Below, piece by piece: positions 14,738-26,785 of a stretch of DNA of 64,000 nt; the stretch's first letter is position 1, and every line of letters starts with the position of its first letter. The DNA comes from Butyricimonas virosa (GTDB taxonomy: Bacteria; Bacteroidota; Bacteroidia; Bacteroidales; Marinifilaceae), in assembly GCF_025148635.1 (NCBI RefSeq), contig NZ_CP102269.1, positions 3,348,001 to 3,412,000 of the forward strand, in the 5' to 3' direction. The notes under the pieces were generated by a model. That model did no database searches and was not told the origin of the DNA. It saw only the letters and a program-made list of their open reading frames with translations. Both the position numbers and the translations under genes were made by a program.

Positions 14738-15676
14738 ATGAATATTCGAATCGGCTTTTGGCTGTTATGCCTGATCTCCCTTGTGGCTTGTAAAGGGAAA
14801 ACTTCAGGAGTACAAGATACCTTGTTTAGCGGGGTAATTCGAGTTGCAGTCGACGAAACGCTGTCTCCCTTGGCCGAGGAAGAGATTGCAGTTTTTGAAG
14901 CGCAATATAATCAGACAGGTATCGTCCCGATATATACGAGTGAAGTGGATGCAATAACCCTGTTGTTACGCGACAGCGTACGCTGGGTGTTGGCCACACG
15001 CCCTTTATCGGGGGACGAATTAGAGTCATTCCACAGCAATAAGTTTTTTCCAGAGTCCATCAAGATAGCTACTGATGGTGTTGCTTTGATTGTAAACAGA
15101 CAAAATGCCGATTCGATATTTAACGTGAGTACTTTAAAGAAAATATTTTCCGGTGAGATAACACGTTGGAACCAATTGTCGGCGGACTCGAAATTGGGAG
15201 AAATACAAGTTGTGTTTGATCACCGGAATTCCAGCACAGTACGTTACGTGCTGGATTCAATATGCGGGCGGGGTAACTTGTCTGATCGATGTCATGCCGC
15301 CGGAACGAATCGGGATGTCATCGAGTATATTACTCGAACTCCCGGTGCTATGGGGATAATCGGGGTCAACTGGATTAGTGACGAACAGGATTCTTTATGC
15401 CGGGATTTTCGAAAAGAGATACAGGTGGCACGGATCAGTCGTGCGGAGTTACCTACTTATGGGAATAGTTACCAGCCTTACCAGTATTACCTCTACACGG
15501 GGCAATATCCATTGTCTCGCGATATATACATTTTACTGAATGACCCCCGGAGCGCTCTCCCAACCGGGTTAACCTCTTTTTTTGCAGGAGCAAGAGGGCA
15601 GCGAATCATTTTGAAGGCCGGATTGTTACCTGCCACGATGCCCGTGAATATCGTGAACGTGAGGGATCAACTTTAA
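14738..15676 (+). CDS. PstS-like phosphate/substrate-binding lipoprotein
   Basis: A 312-aa lipoprotein (signal then L-V-A-C with Cys18). The mature part has the PBP-like fold of PstS: R-V-A-V-D-E-T-L-S-P-L near the start, T-R-P-L-S-G-D-E (about 88-95), K-I-F-S-G-E-I-T-R-W (about 138-147, the PstS hallmark), R-N-S-S-T-V-R (about 167-173) and G-A-M-G-I-I-G-V. PstS-like proteins bind phosphate in the periplasm. No pstCAB transporter is near; in Bacteroidales this gene type travels with exbBD-tonB and the TPR gene, so a function in TonB-dependent uptake or sensing is possible (inference). Confidence 0.85.
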   Translation: MNIRIGFWLLCLISLVACKGKTSGVQDTLFSGVIRVAVDETLSPLAEEEIAVFEAQYNQTGIVPIYTSEVDAITLLLRDSVRWVLATRPLSGDELESFHSNKFFPESIKIATDGVALIVNRQNADSIFNVSTLKKIFSGEITRWNQLSADSKLGEIQVVFDHRNSSTVRYVLDSICGRGNLSDRCHAAGTNRDVIEYITRTPGAMGIIGVNWISDEQDSLCRDFRKEIQVARISRAELPTYGNSYQPYQYYLYTGQYPLSRDIYILLNDPRSALPTGLTSFFAGARGQRIILKAGLLPATMPVNIVNVRDQL

Positions 15677-15693
15677 CGAATAATTTTAAGATC

Positions 15694-17349
15694 ATGAAAA
15701 CGAAATTAATTATATGCGGATTATTTTGCTTGTTGGCAGCGACGAGCGTGAAGGCAGCAGACAATAAGGTCGGAATAAATCTTTATGAATCGGGAATGAT
15801 TGGGGCTGCTAAGGCTTTTTTCTTGGATAATTTGAAACAACAACAAGAGGGAGTTTTGCAAGCAGAAACTTGTTACTATCTAGGAGAATGTTATCTGGTG
15901 TTGGGACTTCGTGATTCTGCAGGGATATACTACCAGAAAGGGATAGAGTTTATGCCTGACTATTCTTACAACCGGATTGGGTTAGTTGGATTGAAGTTGG
16001 GGAAAGATGTGAACGGTGAAGAGTTGTTCAAAGAGGTGTTTACAAGCAAAAAAGATAAGAAAGATGCTGGCGTGCAGTTGGCAATAGCCAGAGCGTATTT
16101 GTATGCAGGTAATATGACAAAAGCAATGGAATACGTGAATCAGGCGAGAGAGTTGGATGCTAAAAGTGGGTTGCCGTACTTGGTGGAAGGAGATATTCTG
16201 GCTGTACAGGGGAAAGTCGGGGAGGCTTGTGCTAAATACGAAATGGCAGCTTATTTTAGTCCGGATTGTGTGGGGGCATACTTAAAACAGGCTCGCTTGT
16301 ATATGTCGGCCAATCGTTTCTTATCATTGGAAAAGTTGGATAAGGCCCGAGAAGAATCTCCTGAATTTTGTGGTATCTATTGTATATTGGGGGAGTTGTA
16401 TGAAATGGCCGGAGATAGTAAGGCTGCTGCTGATAATTATTCTAAATTTATTCAGTCAGGGTATTATGATCAGGATCATTTGTTGCGGTATGCCGGTATA
16501 TTGTATTTTGATAAACAGTATGAAAAGATGTTGCCTGTACTTCAATCCGTGTTGAAAGAAAAGCCGGAAGATCTGGTGGCTAAACGTTTATATGCTTATT
16601 GTCTTTCTAAACGGGAGAATGGAGAAAAATGTCTGGAAGCTATAAAGCATTTTATAGAATCTACTCCCGAAGAGAGTCAGATTTGTCAGGATTATCTTTG
16701 TTATGCGGAACAGTTGACCGTGAAAAAAGAATATAACGAGGCAATTACTTATTATAAAAAGGCGTTGAATGCGGATTGTAAGCGTCAGGAGTTATTGAAA
16801 GATATTGCGGATCTTTTCGTGAAAAATAGAGATTTGGATTCGGCCGTGGTTTATTATCAGCAATATTTTGATTTTGAGGAGAAACCGGCTGCAGAAGATT
16901 TGTTGAAATTGGGGAAATGTTACTATAATCTGGCTTGTCAGGATTCAGTTCCGGAATTGCAAAAGGAAGAGCTGATAAAAGCAGATTCTTTATTCAAAGA
17001 GTTAAGTTTTCAAGTTCCTAATAGTTACGTGAGTTATTTTTGGCGGGCTCGGGTAAGTTCCATGCTTGACCCGGAAACAACGAAGGGGTTGGCAAAACCA
17101 TATTACGAGAAAGTAATAGAAATAGGATTAGTACAACCGGAACGTTATAAACGGGAACTGATAGAATGTTATAAATACTTGGGATATTATCATTACGTGA
17201 TTGCTGATGCTATTACCACAAAAAACAATGGGAATCCTGATCTGGCAAAAGAAGAATACGGGGAGGCAAAGTCATTTTTCTCTAAAGTATTAACGTTGGA
17301 TGCCAAGGATGAAGTGGCATTAAAAGCTCTTGAGAGTATTAAGCTGTGA
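15694..17349 (+). CDS. Exported TPR-repeat protein
   Basis: A 551-aa protein with a cleavable signal peptide (about 1-21, ending V-K-A-A-D) and a body of tetratricopeptide repeats, roughly ten helical pairs, for example Y-Y-L-G-E-C-Y-L-V-L-G and Y-N-E-A-I-T-Y-Y-K-K-A-L. TPR arrays serve protein-protein contacts; here it is probably periplasmic, connected with the ExbBD-TonB-PstS group by position (17 bases after the binding protein). Known Bacteroidales genomes show the same order. A specific partner cannot be named. Confidence 0.85.
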   Translation: MKTKLIICGLFCLLAATSVKAADNKVGINLYESGMIGAAKAFFLDNLKQQQEGVLQAETCYYLGECYLVLGLRDSAGIYYQKGIEFMPDYSYNRIGLVGLKLGKDVNGEELFKEVFTSKKDKKDAGVQLAIARAYLYAGNMTKAMEYVNQARELDAKSGLPYLVEGDILAVQGKVGEACAKYEMAAYFSPDCVGAYLKQARLYMSANRFLSLEKLDKAREESPEFCGIYCILGELYEMAGDSKAAADNYSKFIQSGYYDQDHLLRYAGILYFDKQYEKMLPVLQSVLKEKPEDLVAKRLYAYCLSKRENGEKCLEAIKHFIESTPEESQICQDYLCYAEQLTVKKEYNEAITYYKKALNADCKRQELLKDIADLFVKNRDLDSAVVYYQQYFDFEEKPAAEDLLKLGKCYYNLACQDSVPELQKEELIKADSLFKELSFQVPNSYVSYFWRARVSSMLDPETTKGLAKPYYEKVIEIGLVQPERYKRELIECYKYLGYYHYVIADAITTKNNGNPDLAKEEYGEAKSFFSKVLTLDAKDEVALKALESIKL

Positions 17350-17507
17350 ATCGGTAAAAATGTGTCGGTTGTGGGGGGGATTCTTGTATTAGAATATCCT
17401 CAATTTTAATAAAATGAAAATTTAGTATTCGTAAGAGATTAAGTTTTGGTACGGAAATTGTTTTATAGCGGAAGAGTTGTTTATTGAATATTTAAATAGA
17501 TTGAATT

Positions 17508-17900
17508 ATGAAGTGGATTTTGCGGGCGATACCAATTTTACTTTTGATGGTTTGTTTTGGAGGGCAAGCTATGCCGGAGGACATGCCAAGAGAAAGAAGA
17601 GTGGAGACTACCGGAGAATCGATGAATAGTTCAGAGATTACAGCTACTTTTTCGGCAATTGATCTGACGGCCGTGTATGATTTTCTGGAGAAGTCATTTA
17701 TGTTGACGGATATTGTGGATTTACCCGAGGACGTAGAAATTCAAAAAGACAAACGGGTGAGTTCTGCGAAAGAGATTCTTAAAAAAGATATTGATGGAAA
17801 GAATAGTCATGACGCGTGGCGTGATGAAATCTTTGATTACTTGTCTATGAAACATATCCAGGGATTTTATATTTACTGGATGAATAAGATGATTATTTAA
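17508..17900 (+). CDS. 130-aa secreted protein, paralog of the protein at 10912
   Basis: Signal-like N-terminus (I-P-I-L-L-L-M-V-C-F-G-G, residues 8-19), a charged middle and a C-terminus I-F-D-Y-L-S-M-K-H-I-Q-G-F-Y ending K-M-I-I. The length of 130 residues and the C-terminal signature match the protein at 10912-11304. The middle sequences have diverged almost completely, so only the last 25 residues and the leader look constrained. It follows the TPR gene by 158 bases and precedes the ATP synthase operon. No family is known to me. Confidence 0.65.
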   Translation: MKWILRAIPILLLMVCFGGQAMPEDMPRERRVETTGESMNSSEITATFSAIDLTAVYDFLEKSFMLTDIVDLPEDVEIQKDKRVSSAKEILKKDIDGKNSHDAWRDEIFDYLSMKHIQGFYIYWMNKMII

Positions 17901-18015
17901 TTTGTAATAATCATATAAACGTATCATTGGAATCTAGTACATGGCCTAAATATAGTATGGCCGGGAAGAAACTATTCTGAGTGAATATACGTTAAAGTTA
18001 TAAGTTAGTATTTAA

Positions 18016-19548
<1,533 letters not shown>

Positions 19549-19577
19549 AGAATCTAAAATTTAAAATAATTAAGGTC

Positions 19578-19811
19578 ATGATTTTAAGAATAGTATCTCC
19601 GGAGAAAGTGATTTATAAAGGTGAGGTGCAAATGGTGAAATTGCCTGGTACGGTGGGGCAGTTTACCGTGTTGGAAAATCATGCGCCGTTAGTATCTACA
19701 TTGACTCCGGGAGAAATTATCTATAAAGGGGTTGAAGAGGAAAAGAGTGTACAGATTTGCGGGGGTGTTGTGGAAGTTCGGGACAATAATGTGGTGGTTT
19801 GTATAAATTGA
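19578..19811 (+). CDS. atpC: F1 ATP synthase epsilon subunit, short form
   Basis: A 77-aa protein covering only the N-terminal beta-sandwich: I-V-S-P-E-K-V-I-Y-K-G-E-V, L-P-G-T-V-G-Q-F-T-V-L-E-N-H-A-P-L and G-V-V-E-V-R-D-N. It lacks the C-terminal helical hairpin of about 50 residues present in E. coli epsilon (138 aa), which inhibits ATP hydrolysis. Short epsilon subunits are usual in Bacteroidota, so this is not a truncation by mutation. It links the gamma subunit to the c-ring. It starts 29 bases after atpD. Confidence 0.95.
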   Translation: MILRIVSPEKVIYKGEVQMVKLPGTVGQFTVLENHAPLVSTLTPGEIIYKGVEEEKSVQICGGVVEVRDNNVVVCIN

Positions 19812-19818
19812 TGCACCT

Positions 19819-21242
<1,424 letters not shown>

Positions 21243-21251
21243 AAAGAAGCT

Positions 21252-21749
21252 ATGTCATTATTTACACCGGAATTCGGATTAGTGTTTTGGATGCTGGTTG
21301 TCTTTTTGATTCTTTTCGGCATTCTGGCAAAATACGCCTGGCCGGCTATTGTCCGGATGATGGACGAGCGGGCTGATTTTATTGATAAAGGCGTAGAGTA
21401 TGCCCGGGAGGCTAAAAGAGATCGCGAAAAGGCGCAAGAGGATGCCAAAGATTTGTTGACGGAAGCCCGTAAGCAACAATTAGAGGTATTGCAGCAGACA
21501 GAACGGCTGAAACGGGAGATGATAGCGGAAGCCCGAAAAGCGGCAGAAAACGAGGCAAAACAAGTGAGGGAAGCTGCCAACTTGTCGATAGAACAGGCAA
21601 AACGGGAAGCAGAATTACAATTGCGTAAACAAGTGGCATCTTTGTCTTTGCAAGTTGCAGAGAAAGTGATGCGTAAGGACTTGGCTACCGATAAGAACCA
21701 GATGGAACTGATCGGTAAGTTGTTGAACGAGCTTGAGAATAAAGAGTAA
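21252..21749 (+). CDS. atpF: Fo ATP synthase subunit b
   Basis: A 165-aa protein with one N-terminal membrane helix (about 8-28: F-G-L-V-F-W-M-L-V-V-F-L-I-L-F) followed by a long charged helix rich in Ala, Glu, Lys and Arg. It forms the peripheral stalk that holds F1 still against the rotor. Starts 9 bases after atpE and is followed 11 bases later by atpH. Confidence 0.96.
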   Translation: MSLFTPEFGLVFWMLVVFLILFGILAKYAWPAIVRMMDERADFIDKGVEYAREAKRDREKAQEDAKDLLTEARKQQLEVLQQTERLKREMIAEARKAAENEAKQVREAANLSIEQAKREAELQLRKQVASLSLQVAEKVMRKDLATDKNQMELIGKLLNELENKE

Positions 21750-21760
21750 AGGAGGAGAGT

Positions 21761-22309
21761 ATGGACGAAGGATTGATTGCTCGAAGGTATGCAAAGGCCG
21801 TGTTTCGATACGCGCAGGAATTAAATGCTGCTGATGCAGTGTATGAGAAGATGAAATTATTCGAGAAAAATTATATCGCTCATCCCGACTTGCAGAAAGC
21901 TTTGTTAAATCCGTTGTTATCACCCGAGGATAAGGAAATGCTGCTCTCCACGGCTATCGGGATAGAACCGGGAGAGGCATACATCAAGGGTATTCGTTTG
22001 TTGATAAGAAACCACCGGGAAATGTATGTCAGGTCAATTTGCCTGATGTTTCAGAAGATTTACCGGGCAGCAAACGGGATTATCCGGGTGAAGATCATCA
22101 CGGCGATGGAGTTGTCGGACGAGACGATGGATAAGATCAAAGAGTTCGTGCGGCGTCATACTGATAAGACAATAGAGTTTGTCCATAAGGTTGATCCCTC
22201 GATTATCGGAGGTTTTATATTACAGATTGGATCCCGGCAACTAGATGCCTCACTGATGAAAGAGCTGAAGGAGATGAGTCTCCAGTTTGGATTTTTAGAT
22301 TATAAATGA
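21761..22309 (+). CDS. atpH: F1 ATP synthase delta subunit
   Basis: A 182-aa protein of the OSCP/delta family. It begins D-E-G-L-I-A-R-R-Y-A-K-A-V-F-R-Y-A, the conserved N-terminal helix, and ends I-I-G-G-F-I-L-Q-I-G-S-R-Q-L-D-A-S with the C-terminal domain. It joins the b subunit stalk to the top of F1. A GGAGGAGAG sequence precedes the ATG, an unusual clear Shine-Dalgarno site for this genome. Confidence 0.95.
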   Translation: MDEGLIARRYAKAVFRYAQELNAADAVYEKMKLFEKNYIAHPDLQKALLNPLLSPEDKEMLLSTAIGIEPGEAYIKGIRLLIRNHREMYVRSICLMFQKIYRAANGIIRVKIITAMELSDETMDKIKEFVRRHTDKTIEFVHKVDPSIIGGFILQIGSRQLDASLMKELKEMSLQFGFLDYK

Positions 22310-22360
22310 ATTCTTCGGGAGGATGACAAGAAGAACGTGTTAGCCTTGTGAGGCCTGAAT

Positions 22361-22391
22361 TTAAAATCTAAAATCATTAAATCTAAAATTA
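22361..22391 (+). repeat. 31-bp intergenic repeat, copy 2
   Basis: An exact second copy of the 31 bases at 20942-20972. It lies between atpH and atpA and precedes a TTAGGGTT-ATG start region, just as copy 1 precedes AAGGTT-ATG of atpE. Confidence 0.9.
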
Positions 22392-22400
22392 TTTAGGGTT

Positions 22401-23975
22401 ATGTTGAAAGCGAATGAAATATCAGATATTTTGGAAATGCAACTCAAGGAGGTCGATACGAAGATGGCTTTCGAAGAGGTGGGAACCGTGATGGAGGTTG
22501 GTGACGGGGTGGCCCACGTGTTCGGGTTGGATAATGTGCAGGCTAACGAGTTGCTGGAATTTGAGAACGGGGTTCGTGGAGTTGCAATGAACTTGGAGGA
22601 AGATAATGTGGGAGTGATTCTGATGAATGCCGGTGATCGGGTGAAGGAAAATTACACGGTGAAACGTACGGGAAGTATTGCCTCCGTGAAGGTGGGTGAG
22701 GGATTGCTTGGACGGGTTGTCAACACGCTGGGTGAACCTATCGACGGAGCCGGACCCATTGAAGGGGAATTAATACAGTTACCGTTGGAACGTAAGGCTC
22801 CGGGGGTAATCTATCGTCAACCGGTGAAAGAACCGTTACAGACAGGGATCAAGGCGATTGATTCCATGGTACCGATCGGACGGGGACAGCGGGAGCTGAT
22901 CATCGGAGACCGTCAGACCGGAAAGACATCTATTGCCGTGGATACGATTTTGAACCAGAAAAGAAATTTCGATAACGGTGATCCGATTTATTGTATTTAC
23001 GTGGCTATTGGTCAGAAAGCATCATCTGTAGCCATGTTGGTGAACACGTTGCAGGAGAGAGGTGCGATGCAGTACACGGTCGTTGTTGCGGCAAACGCAT
23101 CCGACTCGGCAGCTATGCGTTATTATGCACCCTTTGCGGGAGCGACGATTGGGGAGTATTTTCGGGACAGTGGTCGTCACGCATTAGTCGTGTATGACGA
23201 TCTTTCCAAACAGGCTGTCGCTTATCGTGAGATTTCTTTGATTTTGCGTCGTCCTTCCGGGCGTGAGGCTTATCCGGGAGATATATTCTATTTACATTCT
23301 CGTTTGTTGGAACGGGCAGCACGAATTATATCCAGTGATGAGATGGCACAGACGATGAATGATCTGCCGGATGTGTTGAGACCCACTGCTAAAGGAGGTG
23401 GTTCATTAACCGCATTGCCGATTATCGAGACTCAGGCAGGAGACGTGTCGGCGTATATTCCGACCAATGTTATTTCTATCACGGACGGGCAGATTTTCCT
23501 TGAGGCCGGATTGTTTAACGAAGGGGTACGTCCCGCAATTAACGTAGGTATTTCTGTATCTCGTGTCGGTGGTAATGCTCAAGTAAAAGCCATGAAGAAG
23601 ATTGCCGGAACATTGAAGATTGACCAAGCCCAGTACCGGGAATTGGAGGCTTTCTCTAAGTTTGGAGGAGACATGGATTCAGTGACGGAAATGGTGATCG
23701 ATAAAGGACGTAAGAACGCTCAGTTATTGATTCAGCCCCAGCATGCGCCGATGCCCGTGGAGGAAGAGATTGCCGTGATTTATTGTGGTACACAAGGGTT
23801 GTTGCGTAACGTGGATTTGAAACATGTAGCCGAGTTTGAGAAGATGTTTCTGGAGATATTGCGATCCAAATACCAAAAAGAGATTTTAGAGCCGTTGCGG
23901 GAGGGGGGGCTGGATGAGAATGTATCTAAATTATTAGAAGAAGTAGCCACGGAAGTGGGGCAGACTTTTAATTAG
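22401..23975 (+). CDS. atpA: F1 ATP synthase alpha subunit
   Basis: A 524-aa protein with the alpha-subunit landmarks: G-D-G-V-A-H-V-F-G in the barrel domain, Walker A G-D-R-Q-T-G-K-T (169-176), [10 protein letters not shown], and the arginine-finger segment [11 protein letters not shown]. The alpha subunit binds nucleotide without turnover and completes the catalytic sites of beta. It is separated from atpH by 91 bases containing the AT-rich repeat. Confidence 0.98.
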   Translation: MLKANEISDILEMQLKEVDTKMAFEEVGTVMEVGDGVAHVFGLDNVQANELLEFENGVRGVAMNLEEDNVGVILMNAGDRVKENYTVKRTGSIASVKVGEGLLGRVVNTLGEPIDGAGPIEGELIQLPLERKAPGVIYRQPVKEPLQTGIKAIDSMVPIGRGQRELIIGDRQTGKTSIAVDTILNQKRNFDNGDPIYCIYVAIGQKASSVAMLVNTLQERGAMQYTVVVAANASDSAAMRYYAPFAGATIGEYFRDSGRHALVVYDDLSKQAVAYREISLILRRPSGREAYPGDIFYLHSRLLERAARIISSDEMAQTMNDLPDVLRPTAKGGGSLTALPIIETQAGDVSAYIPTNVISITDGQIFLEAGLFNEGVRPAINVGISVSRVGGNAQVKAMKKIAGTLKIDQAQYRELEAFSKFGGDMDSVTEMVIDKGRKNAQLLIQPQHAPMPVEEEIAVIYCGTQGLLRNVDLKHVAEFEKMFLEILRSKYQKEILEPLREGGLDENVSKLLEEVATEVGQTFN

Positions 23976-23992
23976 TTCATAAAGTAAAAATT

Positions 23993-24865
23993 ATGGCATC
24001 AACACGTGAATTGAAAGGAAGGATAAATTCGGTACATTCTTCTCAAAAGATAACCGGAGCCATGAAGATGATTTCTTCTGCCCGGTTGAGAAAGTCTGAG
24101 AATGCATTGAATCATGCCCGTCCTTACATGGAACAGTTGCAAAATATACTGGATCATATTGCAAGTGAAATTAATGATTATCAGTCTCCGTTAAGTCAGG
24201 ATCGTCCGGTTCAACGGGTCGCAATTGTTATTTTTGCTGCCAATGAAGGTTTATGTGGCGCTTTTAACCTGCTATTATACAAGAAATTATTGGAGACATT
24301 AAAAGAGTATGATGGTAAGGTTAAATCGCCTGTTTTCGTTTATCCCGTGGGGAGAAAGCTCGTGAACGATATAAAACGAACGAGGGGGGTGGAGGTTATG
24401 CCGATCCCCGATCTTTTCGAAAAAAAACAATATGCAGAAGGAGCAACGGCATTGGCAGATGAATTAATTCATCGTTTTTTGGAGAAGGATGTGGATCGGG
24501 TCGAAGTTATTTATGCTCATTATAAGAGTATGGGAACACAGATCATCAGTCGGGAGCAGTTACTTCCGTGGGTACCTCAGGAAACGAAAGCTCTTTCAGA
24601 TAAAGAACGAAATAAAGTATATATTTACGAGCCGGATTGCGAAGAGATATTGGAGACGATTTATCCGTTGGTTATCCATTCCACGATGTATCGGTACCTA
24701 CTGGAAAATCAGACTTCTGAACAGGCCTCTCGCATCTTGTCTATGCAAATGGCAAATGATAATGCTATTAAGTTGTTGAAAAACTTGCAATTGGAATACA
24801 ATAAGTTGAGACAACAGAATATTACGGCCGAGTTGATGGACATTGTGGGTGGGTCGATAGAGTAA
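23993..24865 (+). CDS. atpG: F1 ATP synthase gamma subunit
   Basis: A 290-aa protein: N-terminal A-S-T-R-E-L-K-G-R-I-N-S-V, then T-G-A-M-K-M-I-S-S-A-R-L (rotor helix) and the C-terminal helix ending D-I-V-G-G-S. The gamma subunit is the central rotor shaft joining the c-ring to the alpha3-beta3 head. It ends the ATP synthase genes and is followed 23 bases later by an SLC13-like transporter gene without an evident terminator. Confidence 0.97.
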   Translation: MASTRELKGRINSVHSSQKITGAMKMISSARLRKSENALNHARPYMEQLQNILDHIASEINDYQSPLSQDRPVQRVAIVIFAANEGLCGAFNLLLYKKLLETLKEYDGKVKSPVFVYPVGRKLVNDIKRTRGVEVMPIPDLFEKKQYAEGATALADELIHRFLEKDVDRVEVIYAHYKSMGTQIISREQLLPWVPQETKALSDKERNKVYIYEPDCEEILETIYPLVIHSTMYRYLLENQTSEQASRILSMQMANDNAIKLLKNLQLEYNKLRQQNITAELMDIVGGSIE

Positions 24866-24888
24866 TTTATGATATAATAGTTTAATTT

Positions 24889-26754
24889 ATGGTTATAACA
24901 CTGATTATTTTAGCATTATCTGCTTTCTTTTTTGTAAATGGAAAAATTCGGTCTGATGTGGTTGCGCTTTGTGCGTTGGTACTTTTGATACTATGTGGTA
25001 TATTAACCCCGGAGGAGGCGCTTTCAGGTTTTTCTAATTCCATCGTGATTATGATGGTGGGGTTGTTCGTGGTGGGGGGGGCCATATTTCAAACCGGATT
25101 GGCTAAAATGATCAGTAGTAAAATACTTCAATTGGCAGGTAAGAGCGAGTTGAAGCTTTTTATTTTAATCATGTTGGTTACTTCTGCCATCGGTGCATTT
25201 GTGAGTAACACGGGAACCGTGGCTCTGATGTTACCGATTGTGGTCAGTATGGCGGTTAGTGCGAATGTTAGTCCTAGCCGTTTTTTGATGCCTTTAGCGT
25301 TTGCGAGTAGCATGGGAGGAATGGCGACGCTGATAGGTACTCCGCCTAACCTTGTGATTCAAAATGCTTTGTTAGAGGGAGGATTTGAGGGATTGTCATT
25401 TTTTTCGTTTACCCCGGTTGGAATTATTTGCGTATTGATTGGAATTGTTGTGTTGATACCTTTAAGTCGGATGTTTCTGGTTAAGAAGGGCGAGAAGAAG
25501 ACGGAGAATAAATCACGGAAGAAATCATTAAAAGATTTAGCCTATGAATACCAAATTGCTCAGAATCTGTTTCGGGTAGGTGTGAAATCGGACTCTACAT
25601 TTCGAGGAAAGACGTTGGCCGAATTGAATATAACCGGGGAATATAATGTTACGATTTTGGAAATCCGGCGAGAATCAAAGTCGCAGAATCCTTTTATGAA
25701 GACGATTGATCAGGAACTGGCAGGCCCGAATACTTCCTTGCAAATAGGTGACGTGTTGTATGTTTTGGGAGCTTTTGCTCAAATCGAATTATTGACGAAA
25801 GATAATAATTTAGATTTATTGGATACACATACGGCAGAAGTTTCGGAAGAAAAAGTTCCCCATGATATGGTGTTCGGAGAGATCGGTATTGCCGAGGTTT
25901 TATTGATGCCGAATTCTCAATTGATTAATCGAGCTGTAAAAGACTCCGGTTTTCGGGAAAAATATAACATTAACATATTAGGAATCCAGCGGGGAGGAAA
26001 ATATCTTTTACAGGATTTGAAAGATGAAAAGATGCATTCGGGGGATGCTTTGTTGGTACAGGGAACGTGGAAAGATATTGCCCGTTTGAATGAAGTGCAA
26101 TCGGAATGGGTTGTTGTCGGTCAACCATTGGCAGAGGCTGCAAAAGTGACATTGGACCACAAAGCCCCGATTGCGGCAACGATTATGATTCTAATGATTA
26201 TTGCGATGGTTTTCGATTTCATTCCCGTGGCTCCCGTGGCTGCCGTGATTGTAGCTGCTTTATTGATGGTGTTGACCGGATGTTTACGTAATGTGGAAGA
26301 TGCCTACAAAACGATTAATTGGGAAAGTATCGTGTTGATTGCAGCCATGTTGCCGATGTCGTTAGCATTGGAGAAAACGGGGGCATCAGCCATGATTTCA
26401 TCCGGTTTGGTCAGTTATTTGGGTGATTTCGGGCCTATTATCCTGTTGGCGGGGATTTACTTTACAACTTCGTTGTTAACCATGTTTATCAGTAATACAG
26501 CGACAGCAGTCCTTTTAGCTCCGATAGCCTTGAAGGCTGCACTAGATATTGGAGTAAGTCCTTATCCATTCCTGTTTGCCGTGACAGTAGCAGCAAGTAT
26601 GTGTTTTGCATCTCCTTTTTCGACACCGCCTAATGCACTGGTGATGTCTGCTGGGAAGTACACATTTATGGATTACGTGAAGGTTGGTTTACCTTTGCAG
26701 GTGATTATGGGTATCGTGATGGTTTTAGTGTTGCCTTTATTGTTTCCGTTTTAA
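24889..26754 (+). CDS. SLC13-family transporter with two TrkA-C domains
   Basis: A 621-aa inner-membrane protein. The N-terminal half has helices and the SLC13/DASS motif S-N-T-G-T-V-A-L-M-L-P with I-G-T-P-P-N-L; the C-terminal half repeats it (I-S-N-T-A-T-A-V-L-L-A-P and F-S-T-P-P-N-A-L). Two TrkA-C (RCK-C) domains lie between, at about 215-300 and 315-400. Proteins of this type (YfbS/SAC1-like) carry sulfate, dicarboxylates or other anions with Na+. Substrate cannot be decided. It follows atpG by 23 bases and may be read from the ATP synthase promoter. Confidence 0.88.
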   Translation: MVITLIILALSAFFFVNGKIRSDVVALCALVLLILCGILTPEEALSGFSNSIVIMMVGLFVVGGAIFQTGLAKMISSKILQLAGKSELKLFILIMLVTSAIGAFVSNTGTVALMLPIVVSMAVSANVSPSRFLMPLAFASSMGGMATLIGTPPNLVIQNALLEGGFEGLSFFSFTPVGIICVLIGIVVLIPLSRMFLVKKGEKKTENKSRKKSLKDLAYEYQIAQNLFRVGVKSDSTFRGKTLAELNITGEYNVTILEIRRESKSQNPFMKTIDQELAGPNTSLQIGDVLYVLGAFAQIELLTKDNNLDLLDTHTAEVSEEKVPHDMVFGEIGIAEVLLMPNSQLINRAVKDSGFREKYNINILGIQRGGKYLLQDLKDEKMHSGDALLVQGTWKDIARLNEVQSEWVVVGQPLAEAAKVTLDHKAPIAATIMILMIIAMVFDFIPVAPVAAVIVAALLMVLTGCLRNVEDAYKTINWESIVLIAAMLPMSLALEKTGASAMISSGLVSYLGDFGPIILLAGIYFTTSLLTMFISNTATAVLLAPIALKAALDIGVSPYPFLFAVTVAASMCFASPFSTPPNALVMSAGKYTFMDYVKVGLPLQVIMGIVMVLVLPLLFPF

Positions 26755-26785
26755 GGGAAGTGTTCGTGTGAAATCTCTTTGTCTG

